Positions 32,209-43,308 of a DNA stretch of 64,000 nt are shown piece by piece. Position numbers and translations under genes: made by a program. Position 1 is the first letter of the stretch. Each line of letters opens with the position of its first letter. Origin of the DNA: Acidovorax sp. NO-1 (GTDB taxonomy: Bacteria > Pseudomonadota > Gammaproteobacteria > Burkholderiales > Burkholderiaceae_C); contig NZ_AGTS01000137.1 in the NCBI RefSeq assembly GCF_000238595.1, forward strand, positions 1 through 64,000, written 5' to 3'. The notes beneath the pieces were generated by a model that saw only the letters and a program-made list of their open reading frames with translations, searched no databases and was not told the origin of the DNA.

Positions 32209-32825
32209 TGCAGGGCTTCACACAGCCGCAAGCCGCTGCGCTGCGCCCCCAGGGCTACGACGCCATCGTGGTGGGTGGATCGTCGGGCGGCATTGATGCG
32301 CTGGTGCGCATCCTGCCCGCGCTGCCAGGCACCCTGAAGACCCCGGTGCTGGTGGTGATGCACCTGCCCCGCGACCGGCGCAGCCTGCTGCCCGAGATCT
32401 TCCGCCACCGGTGCGCGCTGCAGCTGCAGGAGGCGCATGACAAGGACGACATCGCGCCGGGCACCGTGTACTTTGCGCCGCCGGACTACCACCTGCTCGT
32501 CGATGCCGGCCCGCAACTGGCGCTGTCGCTGGACGCGCCGCTGCATTACTCGCGCCCCTCCATCGACGTCCTGTTCGAATCGGCGGCTGACCAGTACGGC
32601 GAGCGCCTGGTCGGCATCTTGCTTTCAGGCGCCAATGAAGATGGTGCACGGGGCCTGGAGGCCATCGGCGCGGCCGGTGGCCTCACTGTGGTGCAGGACC
32701 CTGCCAGCGCGTCGATCCCCACCATGCCCCAGGCGGCCCTCGCGCGCCACACCGCCCACCACGTTCTGCCACCCGCGGGCATTGCCGACCTGCTGGCCCG
32801 CCTGCACGCAACGGGACTGCTGTGA
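32208..32825 (+). CDS. cheB: CheB-type protein-glutamate methylesterase, no receiver domain
   Basis: 205 aa from the ATG at 32208, which overlaps the cheR stop by one base. Only the catalytic domain is present: VVGGSSGGIDAL (nucleophile Ser), MHLPRDRRSLLPEIF (His) and SGANEDGARGL (Asp). Standard CheB has an N-terminal receiver of about 120 aa that gates activity. Here control probably comes from partner receivers next door. It removes methyl groups added by the adjacent CheR. Confidence 0.92.
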   Translation: MQGFTQPQAAALRPQGYDAIVVGGSSGGIDALVRILPALPGTLKTPVLVVMHLPRDRRSLLPEIFRHRCALQLQEAHDKDDIAPGTVYFAPPDYHLLVDAGPQLALSLDAPLHYSRPSIDVLFESAADQYGERLVGILLSGANEDGARGLEAIGAAGGLTVVQDPASASIPTMPQAALARHTAHHVLPPAGIADLLARLHATGLL

Positions 32826-34000
32826 TGCGCGCCCCACCCCACCCCCACTCCCCACCGCCCGTTCAGCCCATGCCACACACCGACCGCATCAAATGCCTGC
32901 TCGTCGATGACATTCCGGAAAACCTGATCGCACTGGAGGCTCTGCTGCAGGGCGACGGCATCGAGATCCTCAAGGCGCAATCCGGGCCCGAGGCGCTGGA
33001 GCTGTTGCTCACGCACACGGATATTGCGCTCGCCCTGCTGGACGTTCAGATGCCCGAGATGAACGGGTTCGAGCTGGCCGAGCTCATTCGCGGCAGCGAG
33101 CGCACGCGCCATATCCCGCTGATCTTCATCACAGCCGGTTCTCGCGAGCAGAACTGGCAGTTCCGGGGCTACGAAAGCGGCGCTGTGGATTTTCTGTACA
33201 AGCCCATCGACCCGCACATGCTCACGAACAAGGCCAATGTGTTCTTCGAGCTGCAGCGGCGCAAGCAGGCGCAGGCGCAGGAGCTGGAGGAGCGCACGGC
33301 GGCGCTGCGTGTCAATGAAATGTTCATGGCCGTGCTGAGCCACGACCTGCGCACGCCGCTGATGTCCATCACGGCTGCAGCCACCGTGATCAAGCGCCAG
33401 CCCGACCCCGAAAAGGCCAGCGCCATGGCCGACCGGGTCCTGAGCAGCAGCCAGCGCATGGCCCGGATGATCGAAGACCTGCTGGACGTGACGCGCATCC
33501 GCCAGGCGGGCGGCCTGGCACTGCAGCTGGGCGCGGCAGACATGCAGGCCATCGTGCAGCGCACGCTGGACGAGGTGCAGACGGGCTTCCCCGACCGGGC
33601 CATCGAATCCACGCTGCAGGGGAACCTGGCGGGCGTGTGGGACAGCGAGCGCCTGTGCCAGGTGGTCACCAACATCGTGGGCAACGCCATGCACCATGGC
33701 AGTGCAGACCGCCCGGTGCGGGTGACCGCCGATGGCACCCGGCCCCAGGTGGTGACCGTGTCCGTGTCCAACGGTGGCACCATTGCCCCCGAACTGCTGC
33801 CGCATCTGTTCAACCCGTTTCGCGGCGGTGAACGCGCGCCCGGGCGCAATCAGGGGCTGGGGCTGGGATTGTTCATTGCCCACCAGATCGTGCGGGCGCA
33901 CCGGGGAAGCATCCAGGTGCAGTCGCAGGACGGCACCACCTGCTTTTCGGTGGAATTGCCCCGCGAGTCACCACCGACCGAGAAGTGGTCGCAAACCTGA
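32825..34000 (+). CDS. Receiver-histidine kinase (REC-HisKA-HATPase)
   Basis: 391 aa from the ATG at 32825, sharing one base with the cheB stop. The ATG at 32870 is an alternative that skips a Pro/His-rich lead. An N-terminal receiver (CLLVDDIPENL, Asp73 in LLDVQMPEMNGF) is followed by a short coiled coil. Next comes HisKA with His173 (VLSHDLRTPLMS) and a HATPase lobe (GLGLGLFIAH). There is no membrane helix, so it is cytoplasmic. The reversed receiver-kinase order suggests it takes phosphate or a signal from the upstream hybrid kinase. Confidence 0.92.
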   Translation: MRAPPHPHSPPPVQPMPHTDRIKCLLVDDIPENLIALEALLQGDGIEILKAQSGPEALELLLTHTDIALALLDVQMPEMNGFELAELIRGSERTRHIPLIFITAGSREQNWQFRGYESGAVDFLYKPIDPHMLTNKANVFFELQRRKQAQAQELEERTAALRVNEMFMAVLSHDLRTPLMSITAAATVIKRQPDPEKASAMADRVLSSSQRMARMIEDLLDVTRIRQAGGLALQLGAADMQAIVQRTLDEVQTGFPDRAIESTLQGNLAGVWDSERLCQVVTNIVGNAMHHGSADRPVRVTADGTRPQVVTVSVSNGGTIAPELLPHLFNPFRGGERAPGRNQGLGLGLFIAHQIVRAHRGSIQVQSQDGTTCFSVELPRESPPTEKWSQT

Positions 34001-34009
34001 CGGGCCGGG

Positions 34010-34384
34010 TCAGGCTCCGGCGGCGGGTGGTGCCACCGCATCGTTGATGGAGCCCAGGAGCTGCTCCAGCTCCTCCAGATCAAAAGGCTTGAGCAGGGTG
34101 CGCACGTTGGGCCCCCAGGCGGCGGGATACATCCCGAGGTCGTAGCCGGAGCACAGCACCACCCAGCGCAGGGGGTCGCCTTCCAGCAGCCTGCGGGCGA
34201 GGTCGGTGCCGGACAGGCCAGGCAGGCTCACGTCAGACACGAGCAGATCGAAAGCTTGTTGCGCATCCAGTTCCAGGGCTTCCTCGGCGCTGGCGCACGA
34301 AACGACTTCATGGCCTTCGCCCTCCAGGAGCATGCCAATGGTTTCGCGCAGCTCCGGGTTGTCTTCCACGTACAGGATTCGCAT
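34010..34384 (-). CDS. Single-domain response regulator
   Basis: 124 aa receiver only: MRILYVEDNPELRE, Asp51 in LLVSDVSLPGLSG, and Lys in LLKPFD. No output domain is present, so it probably acts by protein contact or as a phosphate sink. It converges on the receiver-kinase gene with a 9-nt gap. It likely belongs to the same signalling cluster, although on the other strand. Confidence 0.9.
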   Translation of the reverse strand: MRILYVEDNPELRETIGMLLEGEGHEVVSCASAEEALELDAQQAFDLLVSDVSLPGLSGTDLARRLLEGDPLRWVVLCSGYDLGMYPAAWGPNVRTLLKPFDLEELEQLLGSINDAVAPPAAGA

Positions 34385-34624
34385 ACATCAGAAATTTCGT
34401 TGTGTCCTCCGTGCCGCCCGGCCCACCGGTGCAAAACGGGATGGGGCAGGCATTGCGGCGCCATGCACCCCACAGCCTGCCCGAACCCCGTGGCTGCCGC
34501 AGCAATGGCAGCGGGCAGCGGGCAGCGGGCCGCACGCCCAGCCGCAAATGATGCGGACAAGCACCCGCACGCCTTGTAGGACAACATGCCCTTTGCCAGC
34601 GCCCGCGCCACGCTGCGCTGCGGT

Positions 34625-35128
34625 TCACTCCTCCAGCAGCGAGCGCAGCATCCAGGCCGTCTGCTCGTGCACCGTCAGGCGCTGGGTCAGCAGGTCGGCG
34701 GTGGGCTCGTCACTGGCCTTGTCGGCCAGCGGAAACAGGCTGCGCGCGGTGCGGGCCACGGCCTCGTGGCCCTCCACCAGCACGCGCACCATGTCCAGCG
34801 CCTTGGGGGGCTTGGCCGGGGCATCGGGCACGGTGGCCAGCTTGCCAAACTCGGCATACGAGCCCGGTGCCACATGGCCCAGCGAACGGATGCGCTCGGC
34901 AATCGGGTCCACGGCGTTCCACAGCTCGGTGTACTGCGCCATGAACATGGTGTGCAGCGTGTTGAACATGGGGCCCGTCACGTTCCAGTGGAAGTTGTGC
35001 GTGGTGAGGTACAGCGTGTAGGTGTCGGCCAGCAGGCGCGACAGCCCCTGGGCAATGGCAGCGCGGTCCTTGTCGCTGATGCCGATGTTGATGGACGGAA
35101 CGGCGGGATTTTTGGAGGCCTTGGCCAT
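34625..35128 (-). CDS. dps: Dps-family DNA-protecting ferritin
   Basis: 167 aa. It forms a dodecamer that stores iron using H2O2 and shields DNA. The ferroxidase residues fall in [13 protein letters not shown] and [16 protein letters not shown] (His, Asp, Glu). The N-terminus [11 protein letters not shown] is basic, as in DNA-binding Dps. It is 60 nt downstream of oxyR in the same orientation, so control by OxyR, including read-through, is plausible. The 240 nt between dps and the receiver gene hold nothing I recognise beyond a short GCGGGCA tandem repeat near 34510. Confidence 0.94.
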   Translation of the reverse strand: MAKASKNPAVPSINIGISDKDRAAIAQGLSRLLADTYTLYLTTHNFHWNVTGPMFNTLHTMFMAQYTELWNAVDPIAERIRSLGHVAPGSYAEFGKLATVPDAPAKPPKALDMVRVLVEGHEAVARTARSLFPLADKASDEPTADLLTQRLTVHEQTAWMLRSLLEE

Positions 35129-35188
35129 GGTCGTGCTCCTGAAAAGAAAAGACGAAGGATGAATGAAAACCGGCCACCGCGCACTGCG

Positions 35189-36154
35189 TCAGGACAATCG
35201 CTCGACGCCCGGCAGTTCGCAGGCATAGATGGCGTTGCGCAGCGCGGCGATGGCTTCATAGCGGGTAAAGCTGCGCCGCCAGGCCAGCACCACCCGGCGC
35301 ATGGGCGGGGGGCCACCATCTTCCTCGCGGATGGGCAGGTAGCGGATGTAGGTCTCGTCGCTCTTGCGGCGGCGCGACACGGTGAGCAGCGCATCGCGCG
35401 GCACCGACAGGCGCGGCACCAGCGTCACGCCCATGCCTGCGGCCACCATGTGCTTGATGGTTTCGAGCGAAGAGCCTTCAAACGACTTGCGGATGCCCTC
35501 GGCATTGCTGGCAAAGCGCGCAAACTCGGGGCACACCTCCAGCACATGGTCGCGAAAACAGTGGCCGGCACCCAGCAACAGCATGGTTTCACTCTTGAGC
35601 TCGGCAGCCGTCACGGATTTTTTGGCCGCCAGCGGGTGCGAGCTGGGCACCGCAGCCATGAACGGCTCGTCATACAGGGGCGCCATGGCCAGGCCCGTGT
35701 CGGGAAAAGGTTCGGCCAGGATGGCGCAGTCGATCTCGCCGGTGCGCAGCATCTCCAGCAGCTTGACCGTGAAGTTCTCCTGCAGCATCAGCGGCATCTG
35801 GGGCGAGCGGCCAATCGCCTGGCGCACCAGCTCGGGCAGCAGGTACGGGCCGATGGTGTAGATCACGCCCAGCGTGAGCGGGCCGGCCAGCGGGTCCTTG
35901 CCGCGCTTGGCGATCTCCTTGATGGCCGCTGCCTGCTCCAGCACGCTCTGCGCCTGGCGCACGATCTCTTCGCCCAGCGGCGTGACCGTGACCTCGCCCG
36001 CGCTGCGCTCGAACAGCTTCACATCCAGCTCTTCTTCCAGCTTCTTGATGGCCACCGAGAGCGTGGGTTGCGACACGTAGCAGGCGTCGGCCGCATGGCC
36101 AAAGTGCTTCTCGCGGGCCACCGCAACGATGTACTTGAGTTCGGTGAGGGTCAT
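35189..36154 (-). CDS. oxyR: Hydrogen-peroxide-sensing regulator OxyR
   Basis: 321 aa LysR-type protein. The winged helix is MTLTELKYIVAVAREKHFGHAAD with SQPTLSVAIKKLEEEL. The redox pair is visible in GAGHCFRDHVLEVC, with two cysteines nine positions apart as in Cys199/Cys208 of E. coli. Oxidised OxyR activates catalase, alkyl hydroperoxide reductase and dps. It starts only 18 nt after the PIN gene, which is unusual, so its promoter may lie inside that gene. Confidence 0.95.
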   Translation of the reverse strand: MTLTELKYIVAVAREKHFGHAADACYVSQPTLSVAIKKLEEELDVKLFERSAGEVTVTPLGEEIVRQAQSVLEQAAAIKEIAKRGKDPLAGPLTLGVIYTIGPYLLPELVRQAIGRSPQMPLMLQENFTVKLLEMLRTGEIDCAILAEPFPDTGLAMAPLYDEPFMAAVPSSHPLAAKKSVTAAELKSETMLLLGAGHCFRDHVLEVCPEFARFASNAEGIRKSFEGSSLETIKHMVAAGMGVTLVPRLSVPRDALLTVSRRRKSDETYIRYLPIREEDGGPPPMRRVVLAWRRSFTRYEAIAALRNAIYACELPGVERLS

Positions 36155-36172
36155 GGTGAACTGCCAGTAGTG

Positions 36173-36652
36173 CTATTCATCAAGGAGATGTTTTTGCCCC
36201 CCATTGAACCAAGCAGCATCAAAGCCTTCCGCCAGGACAATGGCCTGCGCAGATGCTTGACCTTGGTCGCGGAGTCTTCCCAGGTACTTCACCAGGGTGT
36301 TTGAATCTTCGGTAAGGATGTGCGTGATGGACTCGCAGACCATTTGCGCCAGCAATTTGACGTCGTCCTTCACGGCCACCCGGTCGTCGCCCGTGTCACG
36401 CGACAGTACACGCATGAAATTACCGGAGGTCATGGCGTGATCGATGTTAAAGGGCAATACGTGAAAATTGCGCAAAGGAAGATCGCTCACAGGTTGTCCC
36501 ACTTGAAACTCTGACGCGACCACGGCAGACAAGTACAAGGGACAGCCCTGAGCCAAGGCCTCGCGCAGATAACGCTTGGCTGTTTCGTGGTGCGCGCGCC
36601 CTGGGTCTGCCAGCGTGATCAAGTAACTCGTATCCAGAAGAATCGAGATCAA
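36173..36652 (-). CDS. PIN-domain protein (VapC-like ribonuclease)
   Basis: 159 aa if translation begins at the TTG at 36652, which has a GGGGAGG ribosome binding site six bases upstream and overlaps the stop of the upstream gene as TTGA. The four acidic PIN residues are visible: Asp7 (ILLDTSYL), Glu48 (VASEF), Asp96/97 (VKDDVKLLA) and Asp116 (TEDSN). PIN proteins are magnesium-dependent RNases, most often toxins of type II systems. Its partner, however, is a 257-aa protein and not a short antitoxin. The pair sits between recG and oxyR and looks less GC-rich than both. Toxin activity is inference. Confidence 0.82.
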   Translation of the reverse strand: MISILLDTSYLITLADPGRAHHETAKRYLREALAQGCPLYLSAVVASEFQVGQPVSDLPLRNFHVLPFNIDHAMTSGNFMRVLSRDTGDDRVAVKDDVKLLAQMVCESITHILTEDSNTLVKYLGRLRDQGQASAQAIVLAEGFDAAWFNGGQKHLLDE

Positions 36653-37422
36653 GCCGTACCTCCCCGCAGGGAGTCCACCCAATCGCTCGCACTAGGCACG
36701 TCTCGCCAGGCCTTCGCACCTCGCTCCGTCAAACGGCGCAACTGCGCTTCGTCCAAAGTCTGCTGGTGCTCTTCAAAACCGAGCAACCGCGCATTGCGGT
36801 ACTTTCGGGTCACCACGTTGTACTCCGCACTGATGCGGGCCATAGCGACCTTGTAGAGGCGATTCACCGTATCGCTGCGGAAGAACTCACGATCCGACTC
36901 CACAGGAATCAAAGTGCCATCGGGCAAACGAATATGTGCATTGACTTTTTTAAGTCCGCCCATTTCGACAATCTCACCCTGCAGGTAGCGCTCAACCTGG
37001 ACCCACTGGTCAGCGTCGTCCGCATGGAAGTCGGTAGCAGCGCTGATGCTGATATCCCGTTGCGGATTGCCTGGGACTGCAATTCGAAACACGCAGCGGC
37101 GCGCCCCTCGCGCGAGTTTTTGCCACCGCTCCATTACTTCCCGACGCTTTTTGTCGAGACCATCCAAACGCTCGGAGGCCGCAAGCTGCAGCAGATCCCG
37201 CAGAAGTCCCGGCGACGACACAGGAGCCGTCTGGATCGCCAAAGATCCTTTGACCACCCCCACATCCAGCGCCTGTAAATCCACTTCGGCGCCATCTCCC
37301 CGAAGGAAATCTTCCACGTCTTTTACAAAAGTTCGCAAGATCACCAGGGGCACTCTCTCCGGGGATATCTCGTATCCGGCAGACTCGTCGTGCAAGCTAA
37401 TTAAAAGAGGCTGTGCGTCCAT
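36649..37422 (-). CDS. Uncharacterised 257-aa protein coupled to PIN gene
   Basis: MDAQPLLISLHDESAGY start, no signal peptide, no membrane helix. Recognisable only as a mixed alpha/beta soluble protein with EISPERVPLVILRTF near the start and a basic central part (KKRREVMERWQKLARGARR). I do not recognise a domain. The stop overlaps the start of the PIN gene, so the two are translationally coupled. It may be the antitoxin or a partner of the PIN protein, but it is about three times the length of common antitoxins. It starts 76 nt after recG. Confidence 0.75.
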   Translation of the reverse strand: MDAQPLLISLHDESAGYEISPERVPLVILRTFVKDVEDFLRGDGAEVDLQALDVGVVKGSLAIQTAPVSSPGLLRDLLQLAASERLDGLDKKRREVMERWQKLARGARRCVFRIAVPGNPQRDISISAATDFHADDADQWVQVERYLQGEIVEMGGLKKVNAHIRLPDGTLIPVESDREFFRSDTVNRLYKVAMARISAEYNVVTRKYRNARLLGFEEHQQTLDEAQLRRLTERGAKAWRDVPSASDWVDSLRGGTA

Positions 37423-37498
37423 CCAGCAATTCTAGGCACTTACCGTGCTGTCCGCACCTCTCATCGAAATCCATTGGCGCACAACAGTTGCGTGCGGC

Positions 37499-39664
<2,166 letters not shown>

Positions 39665-39746
39665 GGGCAGGTGGAGGGAATGTCAAAAAGGCTACCATGG
39701 TTACCATTGCTTACGCCTCATCACGGCGCACTTTCTGGCCACGTTC

Positions 39747-41027
39747 ATGCTCAAGCGCATCCACATCGAACACCTCACCCTGGGCATGTACCTGCACGAG
39801 TTCTGCGGCTCGTGGATGGACCATCCCTTCTGGCGCGCCCAGTTTCTCCTGAAGGACCCGAAGGACCTGGCCCGCATCCGGGCCACCTCGATCCACGAGT
39901 GCTGGATCGATACCGACAAGGGGCTGGATGTGGCTGCTGGCACCGCGTCGATGTCGCGCGAAGAGGTGGACGCGCAGATCGAGACCGACTTCAGCCGCCT
40001 GGAGGAACTACCTCCCGTCAAGGTCAAGCTGCCCGCACCGCCCCCGCCGCCCAGGCGCGACCGCAAACCGGCCGACATGCACACCGAGCTCACCATGGCT
40101 GCCGCCATCTGCGTCAAATCCAAGGAAGCCGTGGTCTCGATGTTCAGCGAGGCCCGCATGGGCCGCGCGGTGGACTCTGCAACGGCACAGGGCCTGGTGG
40201 AGGAAATCTCCGACTCCGTCACCCGCAACCCCGGTGCACTCATCAGCCTGGCGCGGCTGAAGACGGCCGACGACTACACCTACATGCACTCGGTGGCGGT
40301 GTGCGCGCTGATGGTGGCCCTGGCCAAGCAGCTCAAGCTCAAGGAAGACCAGCAGCGACTGGCCGGCATGGCGGGCCTGCTGCACGACCTGGGCAAGGCG
40401 GCTGTTCCGCTGACAGTGCTCAACAAGCCCGGCAAGCTCACCGACCAGGAATTCACCGTGGTGCGCAGCCACCCGGTGGAGGGCTACCACATGCTCAAGG
40501 AAGGCGGCAACGTGCCTGACGCGGTGCTGGACGCCTGCCTGCACCACCACGAAAAGGTGGACGGCTCGGGCTACCCCGACAAGCTCAAGGGCGACGGCAT
40601 CAGCGTGATCGCACGCATGACGGCGATTTGCGACGTGTACGACGCCATCACCTCCGACCGGCCCTACAAGCGCGGCTGGGACCCGGCCGAGTCGCTGCGC
40701 CGCATGGCCGAGTGGACCCAGGACCATTTCGACGCGCGCATCTTCCAGGCGTTTGTCAAAAGCATCGGCATCTACCCTGTGGGCTCGCTGGTGCGGCTGA
40801 CGTCGGGGCGCATCGGGGTGGTGACCGAGCAATCGCCCACCGCCCTCACGGCCCCCATGGTCAAGGTGTTTTTCTCGACCAAGTCCGACCTGCGCATCCC
40901 GCCCGAAATGGTGAACCTGGCCGCGCCGGGTTGCGCCGAGAAGATCGTCGCGCGCGAAGACCCGGACAAGTGGCGCTTTCCGGACCTGAACGAGCTATGG
41001 TCGGGCTTTACCGACAAAGTCTGGTAG
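39747..41027 (+). CDS. HD-GYP domain cyclic-di-GMP phosphodiesterase
   Basis: 426 aa from the ATG at 39747 (MLKRIHIEHLTLGMYL). The N-terminal ~130 aa correspond to the DUF3391-type domain common in front of HD-GYP, followed by a proline-rich linker (LPAPPPPPRRD). The HD-GYP core shows LLHDLGKAAVP, HPVEGYHML, HHHEKVDGSGYP and TAICDVYDAITSDRPYK. Such enzymes hydrolyse cyclic di-GMP and tune motility and biofilm. The type IV pilus operon further right is a possible output (inference). Confidence 0.92.
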   Translation: MLKRIHIEHLTLGMYLHEFCGSWMDHPFWRAQFLLKDPKDLARIRATSIHECWIDTDKGLDVAAGTASMSREEVDAQIETDFSRLEELPPVKVKLPAPPPPPRRDRKPADMHTELTMAAAICVKSKEAVVSMFSEARMGRAVDSATAQGLVEEISDSVTRNPGALISLARLKTADDYTYMHSVAVCALMVALAKQLKLKEDQQRLAGMAGLLHDLGKAAVPLTVLNKPGKLTDQEFTVVRSHPVEGYHMLKEGGNVPDAVLDACLHHHEKVDGSGYPDKLKGDGISVIARMTAICDVYDAITSDRPYKRGWDPAESLRRMAEWTQDHFDARIFQAFVKSIGIYPVGSLVRLTSGRIGVVTEQSPTALTAPMVKVFFSTKSDLRIPPEMVNLAAPGCAEKIVAREDPDKWRFPDLNELWSGFTDKVW

Positions 41028-41036
41028 TCACAGCCC

Positions 41037-41993
41037 ATGCCCACCCTGCTCACACTGACACCCAACCCCGCGCTCGACCTGGCCACCACCACCGAGCGCG
41101 TGGCCCCCACCCACAAGCTGCGCTGCGGCCCGGTGCAGCGCTTCGCGGGCGGCGGCGGCATCAACGTGGCGCGGGTGCTGCACCGGCTGGGCGCGGATGT
41201 GCAGGCCTGGGCGCTGGCCGGTGGTGCGGCCGGGGCACAGGTGCAGCAGCTGCTGGCCGAGGAGGGCGTGGCCACGGCACTACAGCCGATTGCCGGCGAC
41301 ACGCGCGAGAACTTTTCGGTGGTGGAAACCGGCACGGGCGAAGAATTCCGCTTTGTGCTCCCGGGCCCCACGCTGCAGGCGGCGGAATGGCAGGCCTGCC
41401 TGGATGCGCTGACGGCGCTGCAGGCTCCGCCCCGCTGGCTCATTGCCAGCGGCAGCCTGCCGCCCGGCGTGCCCGATGACTTTTACGCCCGGCTGGCACG
41501 GGCCCTCACGGCCCGGGGCGTGCGCGTGGTCGTCGACACCTCGGGCCCGGCGCTGGCCGCCGCACTGCGGGCGGGTGTGGCGCTGGTCAAACCCAGTCTG
41601 CGCGAACTGCGGGAGGCGATGCAGCAGCCGCTGGCCCAGGCGGCCGACTGGTGCCAGGCCGCCCAGTCGCTGGTGCACAGCGGCGCCGCAGGGATTGTGG
41701 CTTTGTCCGTGGGCGAGCAAGGCGCCGTGCTGGCCACGCGCGAGGGCGTGTGGCAGGCGCCCGCCCTGAACGTGCCCGCCACCACCGGCACCACGGGCGC
41801 GGGCGACTGCTTTCTGGCAGCGCTGGTGTGGGCGCTGGACCGGGGCGATGCACCTGCCGAGGCGCTGCGCTGGGGCGTGGCGGCCGGCGCCGCGGCGTTG
41901 CTGCACCCGGGCACCACCCTGGCCCAGGCCGATGATGTGCAGCGGCTGGTGCACAGCGTGCCCGCGCCCGTGGCCTTCACAACCCAGCCATAG
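41037..41993 (+). CDS. PfkB-family sugar-phosphate kinase (6-/1-phosphofructokinase type)
   Basis: 318 aa. The start [19 protein letters not shown], the [15 protein letters not shown] region and the C-terminal [15 protein letters not shown] (anion hole and catalytic Asp) place it in the PfkB/FruK/LacC group. It resembles E. coli PfkB (phosphofructokinase II) more than ribokinase. The exact substrate cannot be set from sequence alone. It begins 9 nt after the HD-GYP stop. Confidence 0.85.
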   Translation: MPTLLTLTPNPALDLATTTERVAPTHKLRCGPVQRFAGGGGINVARVLHRLGADVQAWALAGGAAGAQVQQLLAEEGVATALQPIAGDTRENFSVVETGTGEEFRFVLPGPTLQAAEWQACLDALTALQAPPRWLIASGSLPPGVPDDFYARLARALTARGVRVVVDTSGPALAAALRAGVALVKPSLRELREAMQQPLAQAADWCQAAQSLVHSGAAGIVALSVGEQGAVLATREGVWQAPALNVPATTGTTGAGDCFLAALVWALDRGDAPAEALRWGVAAGAAALLHPGTTLAQADDVQRLVHSVPAPVAFTTQP

Positions 41994-42079
41994 CCGCCCA
42001 GGGGGCGCACAGCCCCGTGGGACAATCGCGCCTTCCGCAATTTTTACCTTGGCACGGGCCCGTTCGGCCCTCAAGCACG

Positions 42080-43231
42080 ATGACTGATTTTTCCCCCGGC
42101 GCAGCCAGCGCGCCCCACGCTCCCCGCGTGTTCACCCTCAGCGACTTCGACTTTTCGCTGCCCCCCGAACTCATTGCCCAGCACCCCGCGCCCGAGCGCA
42201 GCGCCTCGCGCCTGCTGGATGGCAGAGCGATGCAGCCCGTAGACCGCATCTTTCGCGAGCTGCCCGGCCTGCTGCGCGAGGGCGACCTGCTCGTCTTCAA
42301 CGACACGCGCGTGGTCAAGGCGCGCATCTTTGGCGAGAAGGCCAGCGGCGGCAAGCTGGAGCTGCTGATCGAGCGCGTGCTGCCCGCCGAGGCGGGCAAC
42401 CCGGGCAACGAAGTCGTGGCCCACATGAAGGTCAGCAAGAAGCCCCTGCCCGGCAGCGTGGTGCACATGGCCGGAGGCCGCCAGGCGGGCGGCTTTGACG
42501 CGCAGCTGCTGGGCCGCTGGCCCACCGGGGACGGCCCGCTGTTCCGCTTTGCGCTGCACGGCCCGGCGGCCGAATCGCCCTGGGAGCTGATGGACCGCCA
42601 CGGCCACCTGCCGCTGCCGCCCTACATCGAGCGCAACCAGAACACCGCCCACGACCCGGACGAGGCCGAGGACAGCCAGCGCTACCAGACCGTGTTTGCC
42701 CGCAACCCCGGCGCCGTGGCCGCGCCCACGGCCGCGCTGCACTTTGACGAAGGCGTGCTGGCCGACCTGGCCGAGCGCGGCATCGAGCGTGCCAGCGTCA
42801 CGCTGCATGTGGGCGCAGGCACCTTCCAGCCCTGCAAGACCGAAAACCTGGCCGAGCACCAGATGCACAGCGAGTGGTACGAGATTCCGCTGGCCACGCT
42901 GGCCGCGCTGGAGCGCTGCCGCCAGCGCGGCGGGCGCGTGGTGGCCGTGGGCACGACCACAGTGCGCACGCTCGAATCGTGGGCCCGCTCCGGCCTCACC
43001 TCGGGCGACACCAACATCTTCATCACGCCGGGCTTTGCGTTCCAGGTGGTGGATGTGCTGATCACCAACTTCCACCTGCCCAAGAGCACGCTAATGATGC
43101 TGGTGAGCGCGTTTGCGGGGTATGCCCACATCATGGGCCTGTACCGGCATGCGATTGCGCAGCAGTACCGGTTCTTCAGCTACGGCGACGCGATGCTGCT
43201 GGAGCGTGCGCCGCCGGTGCCTGCCGCCTGA
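42080..43231 (+). CDS. queA: S-adenosylmethionine:tRNA ribosyltransferase-isomerase
   Basis: 383 aa from the ATG at 42080 ([10 protein letters not shown]); earlier in-frame starts lie in poorly coding sequence. QueA transfers a ribosyl group from SAM to preQ1 in tRNA, making epoxyqueuosine. Signatures: [43 protein letters not shown], and [11 protein letters not shown]. No tgt gene follows; instead a family B repeat and the convergent ggt gene. Confidence 0.95.
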   Translation: MTDFSPGAASAPHAPRVFTLSDFDFSLPPELIAQHPAPERSASRLLDGRAMQPVDRIFRELPGLLREGDLLVFNDTRVVKARIFGEKASGGKLELLIERVLPAEAGNPGNEVVAHMKVSKKPLPGSVVHMAGGRQAGGFDAQLLGRWPTGDGPLFRFALHGPAAESPWELMDRHGHLPLPPYIERNQNTAHDPDEAEDSQRYQTVFARNPGAVAAPTAALHFDEGVLADLAERGIERASVTLHVGAGTFQPCKTENLAEHQMHSEWYEIPLATLAALERCRQRGGRVVAVGTTTVRTLESWARSGLTSGDTNIFITPGFAFQVVDVLITNFHLPKSTLMMLVSAFAGYAHIMGLYRHAIAQQYRFFSYGDAMLLERAPPVPAA

Positions 43232-43244
43232 AAATACGAGTCAA

Positions 43245-43294
43245 ATCAGGCTCTGGCGCTTAATGGATAAGCGCCAGCAGCTATTTTTTTGATA
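43245..43294. terminator. Family B repeat acting as bidirectional terminator (queA/ggt)
   Basis: A nine-base stem TGGCGCTTA / TAAGCGCCA with a five-base loop (43254-43276) is followed by GCAGCTA and a run of seven Ts. It lies between two convergent genes and is homologous to the repeats at 26786 and 48035, so a repeat has taken the terminator role. Confidence 0.7.
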
Positions 43295-43308
43295 CCAAAC
43301 GGGTGCGA

